From CAYSPU01 sp964432995 (GTDB lineage Bacteria; Verrucomicrobiota; Verrucomicrobiia; Limisphaerales; JAHDYP01): a stretch of DNA of 38,854 bases. The DNA lies in NCBI GenBank assembly GCA_964432995.1, contig CAYSPU010000013.1, positions 1-38,854 on the forward strand, in the 5' to 3' direction. Of the stretch, positions 15,710 through 23,860 are shown one piece after another (within the stretch, counting starts at the first letter, position 1; each line of letters begins with the position of its first letter). The position numbers were made by a program, and so were the translations under genes. The notes below the pieces were generated by a model. That model was not told the DNA's origin and did not search any database. It worked only from the letters and a program-made list of their open reading frames with translations.

Positions 15710-18610
15710 TCAGGCGCTCGGTTTCAGTCCGGGGCAGGTGCAGACGGGGTGGCGGTCGCCGTAGACGTTGTCGATGCGGGCGACGGCGGGCCAGAACTTG
15801 TGCTCGCGGAGCCACGGGGCGGGGAAGGCGGCCTGCTCGCGCGAGTAGGGCCGATCCCACTGGTTCGCCATCACCTGGTCCATCGTGTGGGGGGCGTTCT
15901 TCAGCGGATTGTTGCGGGCGTCCATCTGGCCCGACTCGATCGCGGCGATTTCGGCGTGGATGGCGATGAGGGCGTCGCAGAAGCGGTCCAGTTCCTCCGT
16001 CGGCTCGCTTTCGGTGGGTTCGACCATGACGGTGCCGGCGACAGGCCAGGACATGGTGGGGGCGTGGAACCCGAAATCCATGAGGCGCTTGGCGACGTCC
16101 TCGACGGTGACGCTGTGGAACTGGCGGAAGTCGAGGATGCACTCGTGGGCGACGAGGTTGTGGGGGCCGCGATAGAGCACGGGGAAGTAGTCGTGGAGCC
16201 GATGGGCGATGTAGTTGGCGTTGAGGATGGCGACCTGGCTGGCTTGGCGGAGGCCGGCGGGGCCCATGGCGCGGAGGTAGACCCAGGAGATGGGGAGAAT
16301 GCTCGCGCTGCCCCACGGCGCTGCGGCCACGGTGCCCGCGGCGTCGGCACCGCCGGTGGGCACGACCGGGTGACTGGGGAGGAAGCGCGCCAGGTGGGCG
16401 GCGACGCAGATGGGGCCCATCCCCGGTCCGCCGCCGCCATGGGGGATGGCGAAGGTCTTGTGGAGGTTGAGGTGGCAGACGTCGGCGCCGATGTCGGCCG
16501 GCCGACAGAGGCCGACCTGCGCGTTCAGGTTGGCGCCGTCCATGTAGACCTGGCCGCCGTGGTCATGAACAATCCGGCAGATATCCTGGATGGCGGTTTC
16601 GAAGACGCCATGAGTGGAGGGGTAAGTGACCATGAGCGCCGCGAGGTTGGGGGCGTGTTGTTCGGCTTTGGCGCGGAGATCGGTGACATCGATGTTGCCC
16701 TGGGCGTCGCAGGCGACGGGGACGACGGTGAGCCCGGCGAGGGTGGCACTGGCGGGGTTGGTGCCGTGGGCGGAGGAGGGGATGAGGCAGACGTTGCGGT
16801 GGGATTGGCCGCGGTGTTTGTGGTAGGCGCGGAGGACAAGCAGGCCGGTGTATTCGCCCTGGGACCCGGCGTTGGGTTGGAGGGAGGTGGCGGCGAAGCC
16901 GGTGATTTCGGCGAGCCAAGATTCGAGGTGTTGGAACAACGTCTGGTATCCCTGGGTTTGGCTGGCGGGGGCGAACGGATGCAAGCTGCTGAACTCCGGC
17001 CAGGTGATGGGCAGCATCTCGGCGGCGGCGTTGAGCTTCATGGTGCATGAGCCCAGCGGGATCATGGAGGTGGTGAGCGACAGATCGCGGGACTCGAGAC
17101 GCTTGAGGTAACGCATCATTTCGGTTTCCGACCGGTACCGATGGAACACCGGATGGCGCAGGAAGGAAGTCGTCCGCCGCAGGGAATCCGGCGGAGCGTC
17201 CGCGGGATCCGGCTCGAGGTCGGCCGCGGCAAACGACGGTTTGCAGCCTCCGTGGAAGGCCCAGAGGAGATCGTCGAGGTCGGCCGCAGTGACGGTCTCA
17301 TCGAGGCTGATTCCGAGGGTGTGATCATCGATGGGGCGCAAGTTGATTTGTCGGGTCTCCGCCAGGCGCACGATGTCACTGGCGGGGCGCGCGCTCAGGT
17401 GGACGCGGAGGGTGTCGAAGCCGGGAGCCTGGACCTGGCAGCCCGCGCGGCGCAGGCCGACGGCGAGTTGCCGGGCGAAGCGATGGACGCGGGCGGCGAT
17501 GGCGCGGAGTCCCTCGGGGCCGTGGTAGACGGCGTAGAAGGCGGCGATGTTGGCGAGTAGAGCCTGGGCGGTGCAGATGTTGCTGGTGGCCTTTTCCCGT
17601 CGGATGTGTTGTTCCCGGGTTTGGAGGGCGAGCCGGAAGGCGGGTTGGCCGCGGGCGTCCTTGGAGACGCCGACGATGCGGCCGGGCATGAGCCGTTGGA
17701 GGGCGCTGCGGGCGGCGAAGAAGGCGGCATGCGGCCCGCCGTAGCCGAGGGGCACGCCGAAGCGCTGGGCGCTGCCGATGGCGATATCGGCTCCCAGTTC
17801 GCCCGGTGGTTTGAGCAGCGTCAGGCTGAGGAGATCGGTGGCGATGACCGCAAGGGCGCCGGCGGCGTGCGCGCGCTGAACCAGGGAGGTCGGGTCGACG
17901 ACTTCACCCCAGGTATTCGGGTATTGCAGGAGCACGCCGAAGACGTCGGGGGTGAACTGGAAGTCGGCGGGATTCCCGAGCTCGACCTGGATGCCGTGGG
18001 ATTGGGCGCGGGTGCGCACCACCTCGATGGTCTGCGGGTGGCAGGTATTGGCGACCAGGAAGACGCGGCGGCCCTCGGCGCGCTTGGCGGCCTGGCAAAG
18101 GGTCATGGCCTCCGCCGCGGCGGTGGCTTCGTCCAGCATGGAGGCGTTGGCGACGTCGAGTCCCGTGAGATCGCAGACCATCGTCTGGAAGGTGAGGAGG
18201 CCTTCGAGCCGGCCCTGGGAGATCTCGGCCTGATAGGGTGTGTATGCCGTGTACCAGCCTGGATTCTCGAGAAGGTTCCGCTGAATCACCGCGGGCGTGA
18301 TGCAGTCGAAGTAGCCCATGCCGATGTAGGAGCGGAAGACCTGGTTCCGGCTCGCGATTTGGCGCAGTTCGCGGAGTGCCGCCGCTTCGGAGAGCGGCTC
18401 GGGCAGGGCCAGGGGACGACGGAGCCGGATTCCCGCGGGCACGGCGGCGTCGGTGAGGGCGTCCAGGCTTTCGAAGCCGACCGCGTGCAGCATGGCCTGG
18501 ATGTCGTGCGGGCGCGGTCCGAGGTGGCGGCTGGCGAATGAGTCTTCGTGGCCAGTGCTCTCCGCCTGCGAGTTGGCCGTCGGTTGGGGTGTCGCTTCCG
18601 TGCGTGACAT
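15710..18610 (-). CDS. gcvP: Glycine decarboxylase (glycine cleavage P protein), single chain
   Basis: 966 residues, the full length of one-chain P proteins. Glycine decarboxylase takes glycine, releases CO2 and passes the aminomethyl group to the lipoyl arm of the H protein in the cytosol. Visible landmarks: the N-terminal FASRHLGPRPHDIQAML, YIGMGYFDCITPAVIQRNLL, NPGWYTAYTPYQAEISQGRL, NASMLDEATAAAEAM, and, in the C-terminal half, SCTMKLNAAAEM, NAGSQGEYTGLL, SAHGTNPASA and the PLP site HLNLHKTFAIPHGGGGPG with Lys718 as the Schiff-base lysine. gcvT and gcvH are not in the window. A glycine riboswitch, common ahead of gcv genes, cannot be excluded because the upstream DNA is cut by a run of N after 45 bp; none is seen in what remains. 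Start ATG 18610 has no strong Shine-Dalgarno. Confidence 0.97.
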   Translation of the reverse strand: MSRTEATPQPTANSQAESTGHEDSFASRHLGPRPHDIQAMLHAVGFESLDALTDAAVPAGIRLRRPLALPEPLSEAAALRELRQIASRNQVFRSYIGMGYFDCITPAVIQRNLLENPGWYTAYTPYQAEISQGRLEGLLTFQTMVCDLTGLDVANASMLDEATAAAEAMTLCQAAKRAEGRRVFLVANTCHPQTIEVVRTRAQSHGIQVELGNPADFQFTPDVFGVLLQYPNTWGEVVDPTSLVQRAHAAGALAVIATDLLSLTLLKPPGELGADIAIGSAQRFGVPLGYGGPHAAFFAARSALQRLMPGRIVGVSKDARGQPAFRLALQTREQHIRREKATSNICTAQALLANIAAFYAVYHGPEGLRAIAARVHRFARQLAVGLRRAGCQVQAPGFDTLRVHLSARPASDIVRLAETRQINLRPIDDHTLGISLDETVTAADLDDLLWAFHGGCKPSFAAADLEPDPADAPPDSLRRTTSFLRHPVFHRYRSETEMMRYLKRLESRDLSLTTSMIPLGSCTMKLNAAAEMLPITWPEFSSLHPFAPASQTQGYQTLFQHLESWLAEITGFAATSLQPNAGSQGEYTGLLVLRAYHKHRGQSHRNVCLIPSSAHGTNPASATLAGLTVVPVACDAQGNIDVTDLRAKAEQHAPNLAALMVTYPSTHGVFETAIQDICRIVHDHGGQVYMDGANLNAQVGLCRPADIGADVCHLNLHKTFAIPHGGGGPGMGPICVAAHLARFLPSHPVVPTGGADAAGTVAAAPWGSASILPISWVYLRAMGPAGLRQASQVAILNANYIAHRLHDYFPVLYRGPHNLVAHECILDFRQFHSVTVEDVAKRLMDFGFHAPTMSWPVAGTVMVEPTESEPTEELDRFCDALIAIHAEIAAIESGQMDARNNPLKNAPHTMDQVMANQWDRPYSREQAAFPAPWLREHKFWPAVARIDNVYGDRHPVCTCPGLKPSA

Positions 18611-18655
18611 GTGGGGAAGTTAAGGACCGACCCGGGCAAATCAAGATTCGAGTCG

Positions 18656-18665
18656 NNNNNNNNNN
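18656..18665. other. Assembly gap (10 N)
   Basis: Ten unknown bases between divergent gcvP and the beta-barrel gene. Ten is probably a placeholder. The first known bases to the right form an inverted repeat, GCAATG and CATTGC around TG (18666-18679), which could be one reason the assembly broke here. Confidence 0.95.
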
Positions 18666-18747
18666 GCAATGTGCATTGCAGAAGATGCGTCGGCTCGATA
18701 GGGTGCGGCTGTTTCCGAAAAAACGATCCTGCGAAGGGAAGGGGCAA

Positions 18748-19482
18748 ATGATAGCACGAACGATGATCTGGCGAGGATGTGTGGGCGGGTTGCTGTGCGC
18801 GGCCTGGATGCAGGCGGCGGAAGGCGATTTCTGGGCGGAGGACACGGCGTCTTCGCGGGAAGCGGCGTGGATTGAAGTGGGCGTGGGATGGTTGCCCGAT
18901 GTGGACGGGAGCTTGAAGTGGGAGACGGCTTCGGGGGCGTACTATGACGAGGTGCGGATGAAGTGGGGGCCAGGGTTGGCCGTGCACGGGGGGTTTCGCG
19001 AGGAGTTCACCTCGTGGCTGGCAGCGGAACTGGAGGGAGGCATCCTGTGGTTTGAGGCCGACTCGGTGACGGGCACGGGCGGGGAGGAATGGATGGGGGA
19101 CGTGACGTTGCTCGAGACCCCGGTCTTGTTGAATCTGGTGTTCCAGGTTCCGCTCAAGGGACGGTTCACGCCATTCGCCGGGGCGGGCGCGGGGGCGGTG
19201 TTCAGTTGGCTGGACCTGGACGAACGCCTGCCGGGCGAGGGGGGAACATCCGTCCGTGTGGAGGAGTCCTCGGTCGAGACCGAGTTGGCCTACCAGGTTT
19301 TTGCGGGGCTCCGGTTTCGGATCAGTGCGGAGGGGGACATCAGCCTGACCTACCGGTATCTCCACGGGGGCGATCCGACGTGGCGCCTGCGGGACACGGA
19401 AGCGGACGACACGGTCGGCAAACTGGAGGCGGAAGACATGGCGGCGCACAGTGTGGCCCTCGGGTTCCACCTCCGGTTCTAG
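18748..19482 (+). CDS. Outer-membrane beta-barrel protein
   Basis: 244 residues with a signal peptide (MIWRGCVGGLLCAAWMQAAEG) and then alternating hydrophobic and polar strands typical of a small barrel: EAAWIEVGVGWLPDV, GPGLAVHGGFREEF, WLAAELEGGILWFEA, PVLLNLVFQVPL, TPFAGAGAGAVFSWL, AYQVFAGLRFRIS, DISLTYRYLHGGD. It ends in VALGFHLRF; a C-terminal phenylalanine after an alternating strand is the usual signal for insertion by the BAM machinery. It resembles the OmpW/porin-family eight-strand barrels, but the exact family and ligand are not clear. ATG 18748 is preferred because a purine-rich GAAGGGAAGGGG lies just before it; a second ATG five codons later is possible. Confidence 0.75.
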   Translation: MIARTMIWRGCVGGLLCAAWMQAAEGDFWAEDTASSREAAWIEVGVGWLPDVDGSLKWETASGAYYDEVRMKWGPGLAVHGGFREEFTSWLAAELEGGILWFEADSVTGTGGEEWMGDVTLLETPVLLNLVFQVPLKGRFTPFAGAGAGAVFSWLDLDERLPGEGGTSVRVEESSVETELAYQVFAGLRFRISAEGDISLTYRYLHGGDPTWRLRDTEADDTVGKLEAEDMAAHSVALGFHLRF

Positions 19483-19588
19483 TGCTTCGACTCGCAAGTA
19501 ACGAAACAACAACGACCAAAGGCGGGAGGCGCGAGGCGGAGGCGGGAGCGTCTTGGATGCCTGGTCCGAGTGATGGAGGAGTGCGGCA

Positions 19589-20224
19589 ATGCCATCGAGA
19601 AGGCAGCGAGTTGTCGTGACGGCCGTGCTGTGCGTGGCGGCGGCCTGGGGCCTCGCCTGGGCGGGCTTCCGCTGGGCGCGCGGCACGCGGATGACCGCCG
19701 ACAAGGTGCGCGCCTACGTCGAGGCCACGGACTTCTCGTCGCTGCGAGGTGAGGCGCGGGCAGCGGCTCTGCGCGAATTGGCGCGCCGGCTCAACGCCCT
19801 GCCCCTGGAGGAACGCCGCCGTTTCCGCATGAGCCGCGACTGGGAGCGCTGGTTCCAGGCGATGACGGAGGCGGAGAAAGGGGAGTTTCTTGAAGCCACG
19901 CTGCCGACCGGTTTTCAGCAGATGCTGGCGTCGTTCGAGCAGATGCCGGAGCAGAATCGGCGGGTGGCGGTGCGGGACGCCCTCAAGCGGTTGCGCGAAT
20001 CGCGGGAGGAACTCGGGGAGGAGTCCGAGACATCGGACGAGGAGGCGGAGGCTGGGCCGGTGCTGAGCGAGGAGATGCAACAGAAGATCATTCAGACGGG
20101 GTTGAAGAGTTACTACAGCGAGAGTTCGGCGCAGACCAAGGCGGAGTTGGCACCGGTGCTCGAGGAGATCCAGCGGATGATGGAGAGCGGCCGGTTTGTG
20201 AGGGGGCGACGGCGGCCGGAATAG
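19589..20224 (+). CDS. Small single-pass membrane protein, function unknown
   Basis: 211 residues. A basic start (MPSRRQR) and one membrane helix (about 8-28, VVVTAVLCVAAAWGLAWAGF) are followed by a mostly helical, charged domain (ALRELARRLNALPLEERRRF, WERWFQAMTEAEKGEFLEAT, MPEQNRRVAVRDALKRLRES), an acidic stretch (residues about 142-155) and a basic tail. I do not recognise a family; the helix-rich, charged part suggests a periplasmic or cytosolic partner-binding role. GGAGGAG lies about nine bases before the ATG. It precedes the pseudopilin and ABC genes on the same strand, but with repeat-bearing DNA between, so operon membership is uncertain. Confidence 0.7.
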   Translation: MPSRRQRVVVTAVLCVAAAWGLAWAGFRWARGTRMTADKVRAYVEATDFSSLRGEARAAALRELARRLNALPLEERRRFRMSRDWERWFQAMTEAEKGEFLEATLPTGFQQMLASFEQMPEQNRRVAVRDALKRLRESREELGEESETSDEEAEAGPVLSEEMQQKIIQTGLKSYYSESSAQTKAELAPVLEEIQRMMESGRFVRGRRRPE

Positions 20225-20284
20225 GGGGTGATCGGGGGGGATGGCGGCGCCTCCGCCTGTTTCCAGGCCTGTGGTGCACTCCGG

Positions 20285-20319
20285 GAATGTAGAATGCAGA
20301 ATGGAGAATGAAGAACACA
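20285..20319. repeat. Degenerate 7-bp tandem repeat, GAATGNA units
   Basis: Four consecutive heptamers fit GAATGNA with every possible base at position 6 (T, C, G, A in turn), followed by GAACACA. The tract lies 5' of the preferred pseudopilin start. It argues against the longer pseudopilin reading from 20241, which would have to translate it. Confidence 0.8.
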
Positions 20320-20438
20320 GAGTGTCGTCCTCGTCTGCGGGCCCGACGCCCGCTCGCGCAATTGTCTTCCGCGCGCTCCGCGGACCGTGCGGTAGGGCGA
20401 CCTCTCCGAGGGCGCCGCAGAACACCCCCGGCGGGCTG

Positions 20439-20984
20439 ATGTGCGGCCTGGCGGCGTTCACGCTGATGGAATTGTTGGTGGTGTTGGCGGTGATCGCGCT
20501 TTTGGCCGGCCTGCTCCTGCCGGCCTTGGGACGCGCCCAGGAAGCGGGGCGGTCCACCGCCTGCCTGGGCAACCTCCGCCAACTGGGGATTGCACTCCAG
20601 CTCTACGTCCAGGATTCAGGAAACCGGCTGCCCATCCTGCGCGACCGTCTCCTCGACACCAACGGCGTCCCGGCCACGAACGAACTCCCCAGCGTCGAGA
20701 TCGTCCTCACCCATCATCTGGGCGATCCGCGGGTGCTCCGTTGTCCCTCCGACCGGGTGGGGCTCTTCGAGCGGACCGGCTCGAGTTACTCGTGGAACAG
20801 CCTCCTCAACGGCCAGGACGCCGAACACCTTCGGGTCATGGGGATCGACTTCGATCCCCATCGCATACCGCTGATGTTCGACAAGGAGGCGTTCCACCGG
20901 GCGCGCGGCGAGAAGAAGGGCGTGAACTACCTGTATGCCGACGGCCACATTCAGAATCTGCTGACGCTGGAGGGCATGCGATGA
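20439..20984 (+). CDS. Type IV pseudopilin-like protein with H-X9-DG region
   Basis: 181 residues. A short leader (MCGLAA) precedes FTLMELLVVLAVIALLAGLL, a class III (prepilin) signal with the conserved glutamate at position +5 after the cut; the residue before the cut would be Ala instead of the usual Gly. The body has the features of the verrucomicrobial/planctomycete pseudopilins: RSTACLGNLRQLGIALQLYV near the start and NYLYADGHIQNLL near the end, the latter being the 'ADGH' box. Such proteins are cleaved by a prepilin peptidase and anchored in the inner membrane for a type II secretion or type IV pilus-like machine. The frame is open back to 20241, but that part carries heptamer repeats and no leader-like features. 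Its TGA overlaps the ATG of the ABC ATPase gene. Confidence 0.8.
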   Translation: MCGLAAFTLMELLVVLAVIALLAGLLLPALGRAQEAGRSTACLGNLRQLGIALQLYVQDSGNRLPILRDRLLDTNGVPATNELPSVEIVLTHHLGDPRVLRCPSDRVGLFERTGSSYSWNSLLNGQDAEHLRVMGIDFDPHRIPLMFDKEAFHRARGEKKGVNYLYADGHIQNLLTLEGMR

Positions 20985-21910
20985 TCGAGTTGGAGCAGGT
21001 GACGAAGCTCTTCGGCGCGCGGAGCGCCGTGCTCGAACTGAATCTCCGGGTGGAGCGCGGGGACATCTTCGGTCTGCTGGGGCACAACGGGGCGGGGAAG
21101 AGCACGGCGATCGGGATGATGCTGGGGCAGGTGTGGCCGACTTCGGGAACGATTCGCGTCTGCGGTCACGAAGTGGTGCGGGAGCGGCGTCTGGCCCTTG
21201 CGAAGGTGGGGGCGATCTTCGAGACCCCGGTCTTTTACGATTATCTCAGCGGCTTCCGGAATCTGCAGATTCTCAGTCAGTACAGCGCCCCCACGTCGGC
21301 CCTGCGGATCCGGGAAGTCATCGCGTGGGTCGGACTCGAGGGACGCGAGCGGTCCCGGGTCAAGACCTACTCGCACGGCATGCGGGCCCGGCTCGCCATT
21401 GCGCAGGCCTTGTTGCCCAACCCGGAGCTTCTGATCCTCGACGAGCCCAGCGACGGTCTGGACCCGGAAGGCATTCATGAAGTGCGGCAGACCATCCGCC
21501 GTCTGCATCGGGAGCTTGGTTTGACGATCCTGCTCTCCTCCCACCTGCTGAACGAAGTGGAACAGCTCTGCACCCGCATCGGCATTCTGCAGCAAGGCCG
21601 GAAGGTTTTCGAAAGCTCCCTCGAGGACGTGCGGCAACTGGGTCGGCGTCTCCGCCTGCGAACGGCTGATTTCGCGGTGGCGGCGAGCGGGTTGCGGGAC
21701 GCGGGACTGATCATCGGGGCCGGCGACGGCGTCTGGGTGGAGCCGGCGTCGGGGATGGGGGCGGAGGCGATCGTGCGCTGGCTGGTGGGGCAGGGGATGC
21801 CCGTCTACGAAATCGCGCCGATCGAGCAGACTCTGGAGGGCTTCTACCTCGACCTGGTGCGGAAGCTCGAGGGCAACGGAGGCAGCGAGCGCCCGGGAGG
21901 CCAGCCATGA
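20981..21910 (+). CDS. ABC-2 type transporter ATP-binding protein
   Basis: 309 residues. Walker A G34-H-N-G-A-G-K-S-T, signature YSHGMRARLAIA (from residue 130, a degenerate LSGGQ as often found in ABC-2 exporters), Walker B LLILDEP (Asp154, Glu155) and the switch histidine in LLSSHLLNEVEQ are all visible. The last 80 residues form the small alpha/beta domain usual for this group (VFESSLEDVRQLGRRLRLRT onward). It would power export of a lipid, polysaccharide, drug or peptide with the permease encoded next. The start overlaps the pseudopilin stop in ATGA and has GGAGGG about seven bases upstream; its own stop overlaps the permease ATG in the same way. Confidence 0.92.
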   Translation: MIELEQVTKLFGARSAVLELNLRVERGDIFGLLGHNGAGKSTAIGMMLGQVWPTSGTIRVCGHEVVRERRLALAKVGAIFETPVFYDYLSGFRNLQILSQYSAPTSALRIREVIAWVGLEGRERSRVKTYSHGMRARLAIAQALLPNPELLILDEPSDGLDPEGIHEVRQTIRRLHRELGLTILLSSHLLNEVEQLCTRIGILQQGRKVFESSLEDVRQLGRRLRLRTADFAVAASGLRDAGLIIGAGDGVWVEPASGMGAEAIVRWLVGQGMPVYEIAPIEQTLEGFYLDLVRKLEGNGGSERPGGQP

Positions 21911-22746
21911 TCGGGCGCCAACTGGTGAACGAACTCTGGAAGCTGTTCGCCAAACCGCGGACCTACCTGGGCTTTCTCATGTTTCTGGTGGCGCAGAACC
22001 TGATCGTTCTGGTCTTCCGTTTCGCGGACGGCCCCCAGCGGAGCCTCCGAACCCTGCTCGAGGGCAACGGCTATCTGGCGGCGCCTTACGTGTCCGGTCT
22101 GACGGTGGCGGCGTTCATGGTGTTTCCGATTGCCTACCTGCTGTTGCCGTTGTACGCGGCGCTCGTTGGCGGCGATCTCGTCGCCAAAGAGGTCGAGGAC
22201 GGCACGCTGCGGATGATCCTGGCGCGCCCCATCTCCCGGCTCCGGCTGTTGTGGGTGAAGTGGCTGGCCGGAAGCGTGTTCGCCGTCCTCCTGGCCTTGG
22301 TGCTGGGCGCCTTCGGTCTGCTCTTCGCTTCGCTCTGGTTTCCGTGGGGGGGAATGTTCGTTTCGGTGCCGGGGGAGACGTTCAGCTTGTTCGGCGCGAC
22401 GGAAGGCCTGCGGCATTATGCCGGCGCGCACGCCCTGATGGCGGTCAAGGCGATGAGTGTCATGGGTCTGGCCTTCTTCTTCTCCTGCTGCAACGTGAAG
22501 CCGGCGGCGGCCACGATCCTGGCCCTTTCGTTTGTGTTCGTGAGCTTCATTTTGATGAACATCCCGTACTTCCGCGATCTGCAGCATTGGTTCCTCACCT
22601 ATCATCTGAACCTCTGGCAGCTCGTGTTGGCGCAGCCGATACCCTGGTCGCGCATTCTGGAGTCGCTCAGCCTGCTCGTCGGATTCAACGTCACCTTCTT
22701 CGTTGCCGGCGCCGCCGTCTTCCAGCTCCGGGATTTCAAGTCGTAG
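21907..22746 (+). CDS. ABC-2 type transporter permease
   Basis: 279 residues with about six membrane helices, the usual number for an ABC-2 permease: YLGFLMFLVAQNLIVLVFRF, VAAFMVFPIAYLLLPLYAAL, WLAGSVFAVLLALVLGAFGL, VKAMSVMGLAFFFSCCNV, AATILALSFVFVSFILMN and SLLVGFNVTFFVAGAAVF. The segment GGDLVAKEVEDGTLRMILAR with PISRLRLLWVKW matches the conserved 'E-x-x-x-G-T-L' coupling region of this family. It overlaps the ATPase gene by ATGA and has GGGAGG before the ATG. The substrate is unknown. Confidence 0.9.
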   Translation: MIGRQLVNELWKLFAKPRTYLGFLMFLVAQNLIVLVFRFADGPQRSLRTLLEGNGYLAAPYVSGLTVAAFMVFPIAYLLLPLYAALVGGDLVAKEVEDGTLRMILARPISRLRLLWVKWLAGSVFAVLLALVLGAFGLLFASLWFPWGGMFVSVPGETFSLFGATEGLRHYAGAHALMAVKAMSVMGLAFFFSCCNVKPAAATILALSFVFVSFILMNIPYFRDLQHWFLTYHLNLWQLVLAQPIPWSRILESLSLLVGFNVTFFVAGAAVFQLRDFKS

Positions 22747-22760
22747 CCAAGTCCCGGACC

Positions 22761-22779
22761 GCCCGCCGTCCCGGCGGGC
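22761..22779 (+). terminator. Stem-loop after the ABC operon
   Basis: GCCCGCCG and CGGCGGGC are exact inverted copies around a three-base loop (TCC), 14 bp after the permease stop. The stem is very stable; no T-run follows, so intrinsic termination is not certain. Confidence 0.45.
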
Positions 22780-22987
22780 AGCAGCCCCACCCGCCCGACG
22801 CGCCGCCGAACCTTCGATCGGGAGCCGTCGGCGGGTTCATCCCGGAGCCGACAGAACGCCCGTCCGCAGGAGCGAGAGGCGCGGCGTTGACCGGAGATGA
22901 CCGACCCCCACCGCCACTTGCGCGAGGATCCGGGGCGCAGTTGCGTGATTGCGGCGGAAGACGCTCCCGGATACTCTGCCCGCCGCT

Positions 22988-23860
22988 ATGAAGAACACAC
23001 CACGAGCAAGGGTAATGCGCCCGACCGAAACCGAAGCGCTGGGGCGACGCCGTTTCCTGTCGCGAGCCTTGGCGGGCGCGGCCGGTTTATGCCTTCCCTT
23101 TGGAACCGCGTCCTGCCTGAGCGCAGCGGACGCATCGGCGGGCGCCGCCGCCAAGTCCGGGGGGTGGATCCCGCTTTTCAACGGCAAGGATCTGGATGGT
23201 TGGACGCCCAAGTTTCGCGGCTCCGACTACAAGGTGAACTACAAGAACACGTTTCGGGTGGAGAATGGCATCCTGCGGGTGGTCTACGACCAGTATACGC
23301 GGTTCGCGGGTGAGTTCGGTCATTTGTTCTTCCGGGAACCGTTCTCGAACTACGTGGTGCGGCTCGAGTACCGATTCGTGGGGGACCAGGTGCCCGGCGG
23401 TCCGAGTTGGGCCTTCCGGAACAGCGGGATCATGATCCACAGCCAGCCGCCCGAGACGATGGAGAAGGACCAGGAATTCCCGGCGTCGATCGAGGTGCAA
23501 CTGCTCGGCGGGGACGGCACGCACGAGCGCACCACGGCCAACCTGTGCACCCCGAGCACGAACGTGGTCATGGGCGGCAAGCTCGTCACGCAACATTGCA
23601 CGGAGTCGACCTCGAAGACGTATCACGGCGACCAATGGGTGACGGTCGAGGTCGAAGTGCGGGGAAGCCGCAGCATCCGGCATCTCCTCGAGGGGAAAGC
23701 GGTGCTCGAGTACAGCGAGCCGCAGTTGGACGAAGCGGACGCCTACGCCAAGAAGCTGCTGCAGCGGGGGACGCCCAAGATGATCGAGAGCGGCTACCTC
23801 TGTCTGCAGGCGGAGAGTCACCCGGTCGAGTTCCGCAAGGTCGAGCTGCGGAAGCTGTGA
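22988..23860 (+). CDS. Tat-exported DUF1080 (3-keto-disaccharide hydrolase type) protein
   Basis: 290 residues. The twin-arginine signal R20-R21-R22-F-L-S-R-A-L-A-G is followed by AAGLCLPFG. The mature part is one DUF1080 domain, a concanavalin-like beta-sandwich: GGWIPLFNGKDLDGW at its start, then VENGILRVVYD, NYVVRLEYRFVGD, FRNSGIMIH, FPASIEVQLLGGDG, QWVTVEVEVRG and ESGYLCLQAESHPVEFRKVE. Related proteins are placed as 3-keto-glycoside hydrolases or as sugar-binding proteins of the periplasm, and are very numerous in Verrucomicrobiota and Planctomycetes. ATG 22988 is taken; an ATG nine codons further in keeps the Tat motif too. No Shine-Dalgarno is obvious. The stop overlaps the hrpB start (TGATG). 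Confidence 0.85.
   Translation: MKNTPRARVMRPTETEALGRRRFLSRALAGAAGLCLPFGTASCLSAADASAGAAAKSGGWIPLFNGKDLDGWTPKFRGSDYKVNYKNTFRVENGILRVVYDQYTRFAGEFGHLFFREPFSNYVVRLEYRFVGDQVPGGPSWAFRNSGIMIHSQPPETMEKDQEFPASIEVQLLGGDGTHERTTANLCTPSTNVVMGGKLVTQHCTESTSKTYHGDQWVTVEVEVRGSRSIRHLLEGKAVLEYSEPQLDEADAYAKKLLQRGTPKMIESGYLCLQAESHPVEFRKVELRKL

Noticed and set aside
18611..18747. Glycine riboswitch ahead of gcvP
   Set aside because: Looked for because gcv genes often have one, but only 45 bp are known before the run of N and they show no such fold. Cannot be decided from this sequence.
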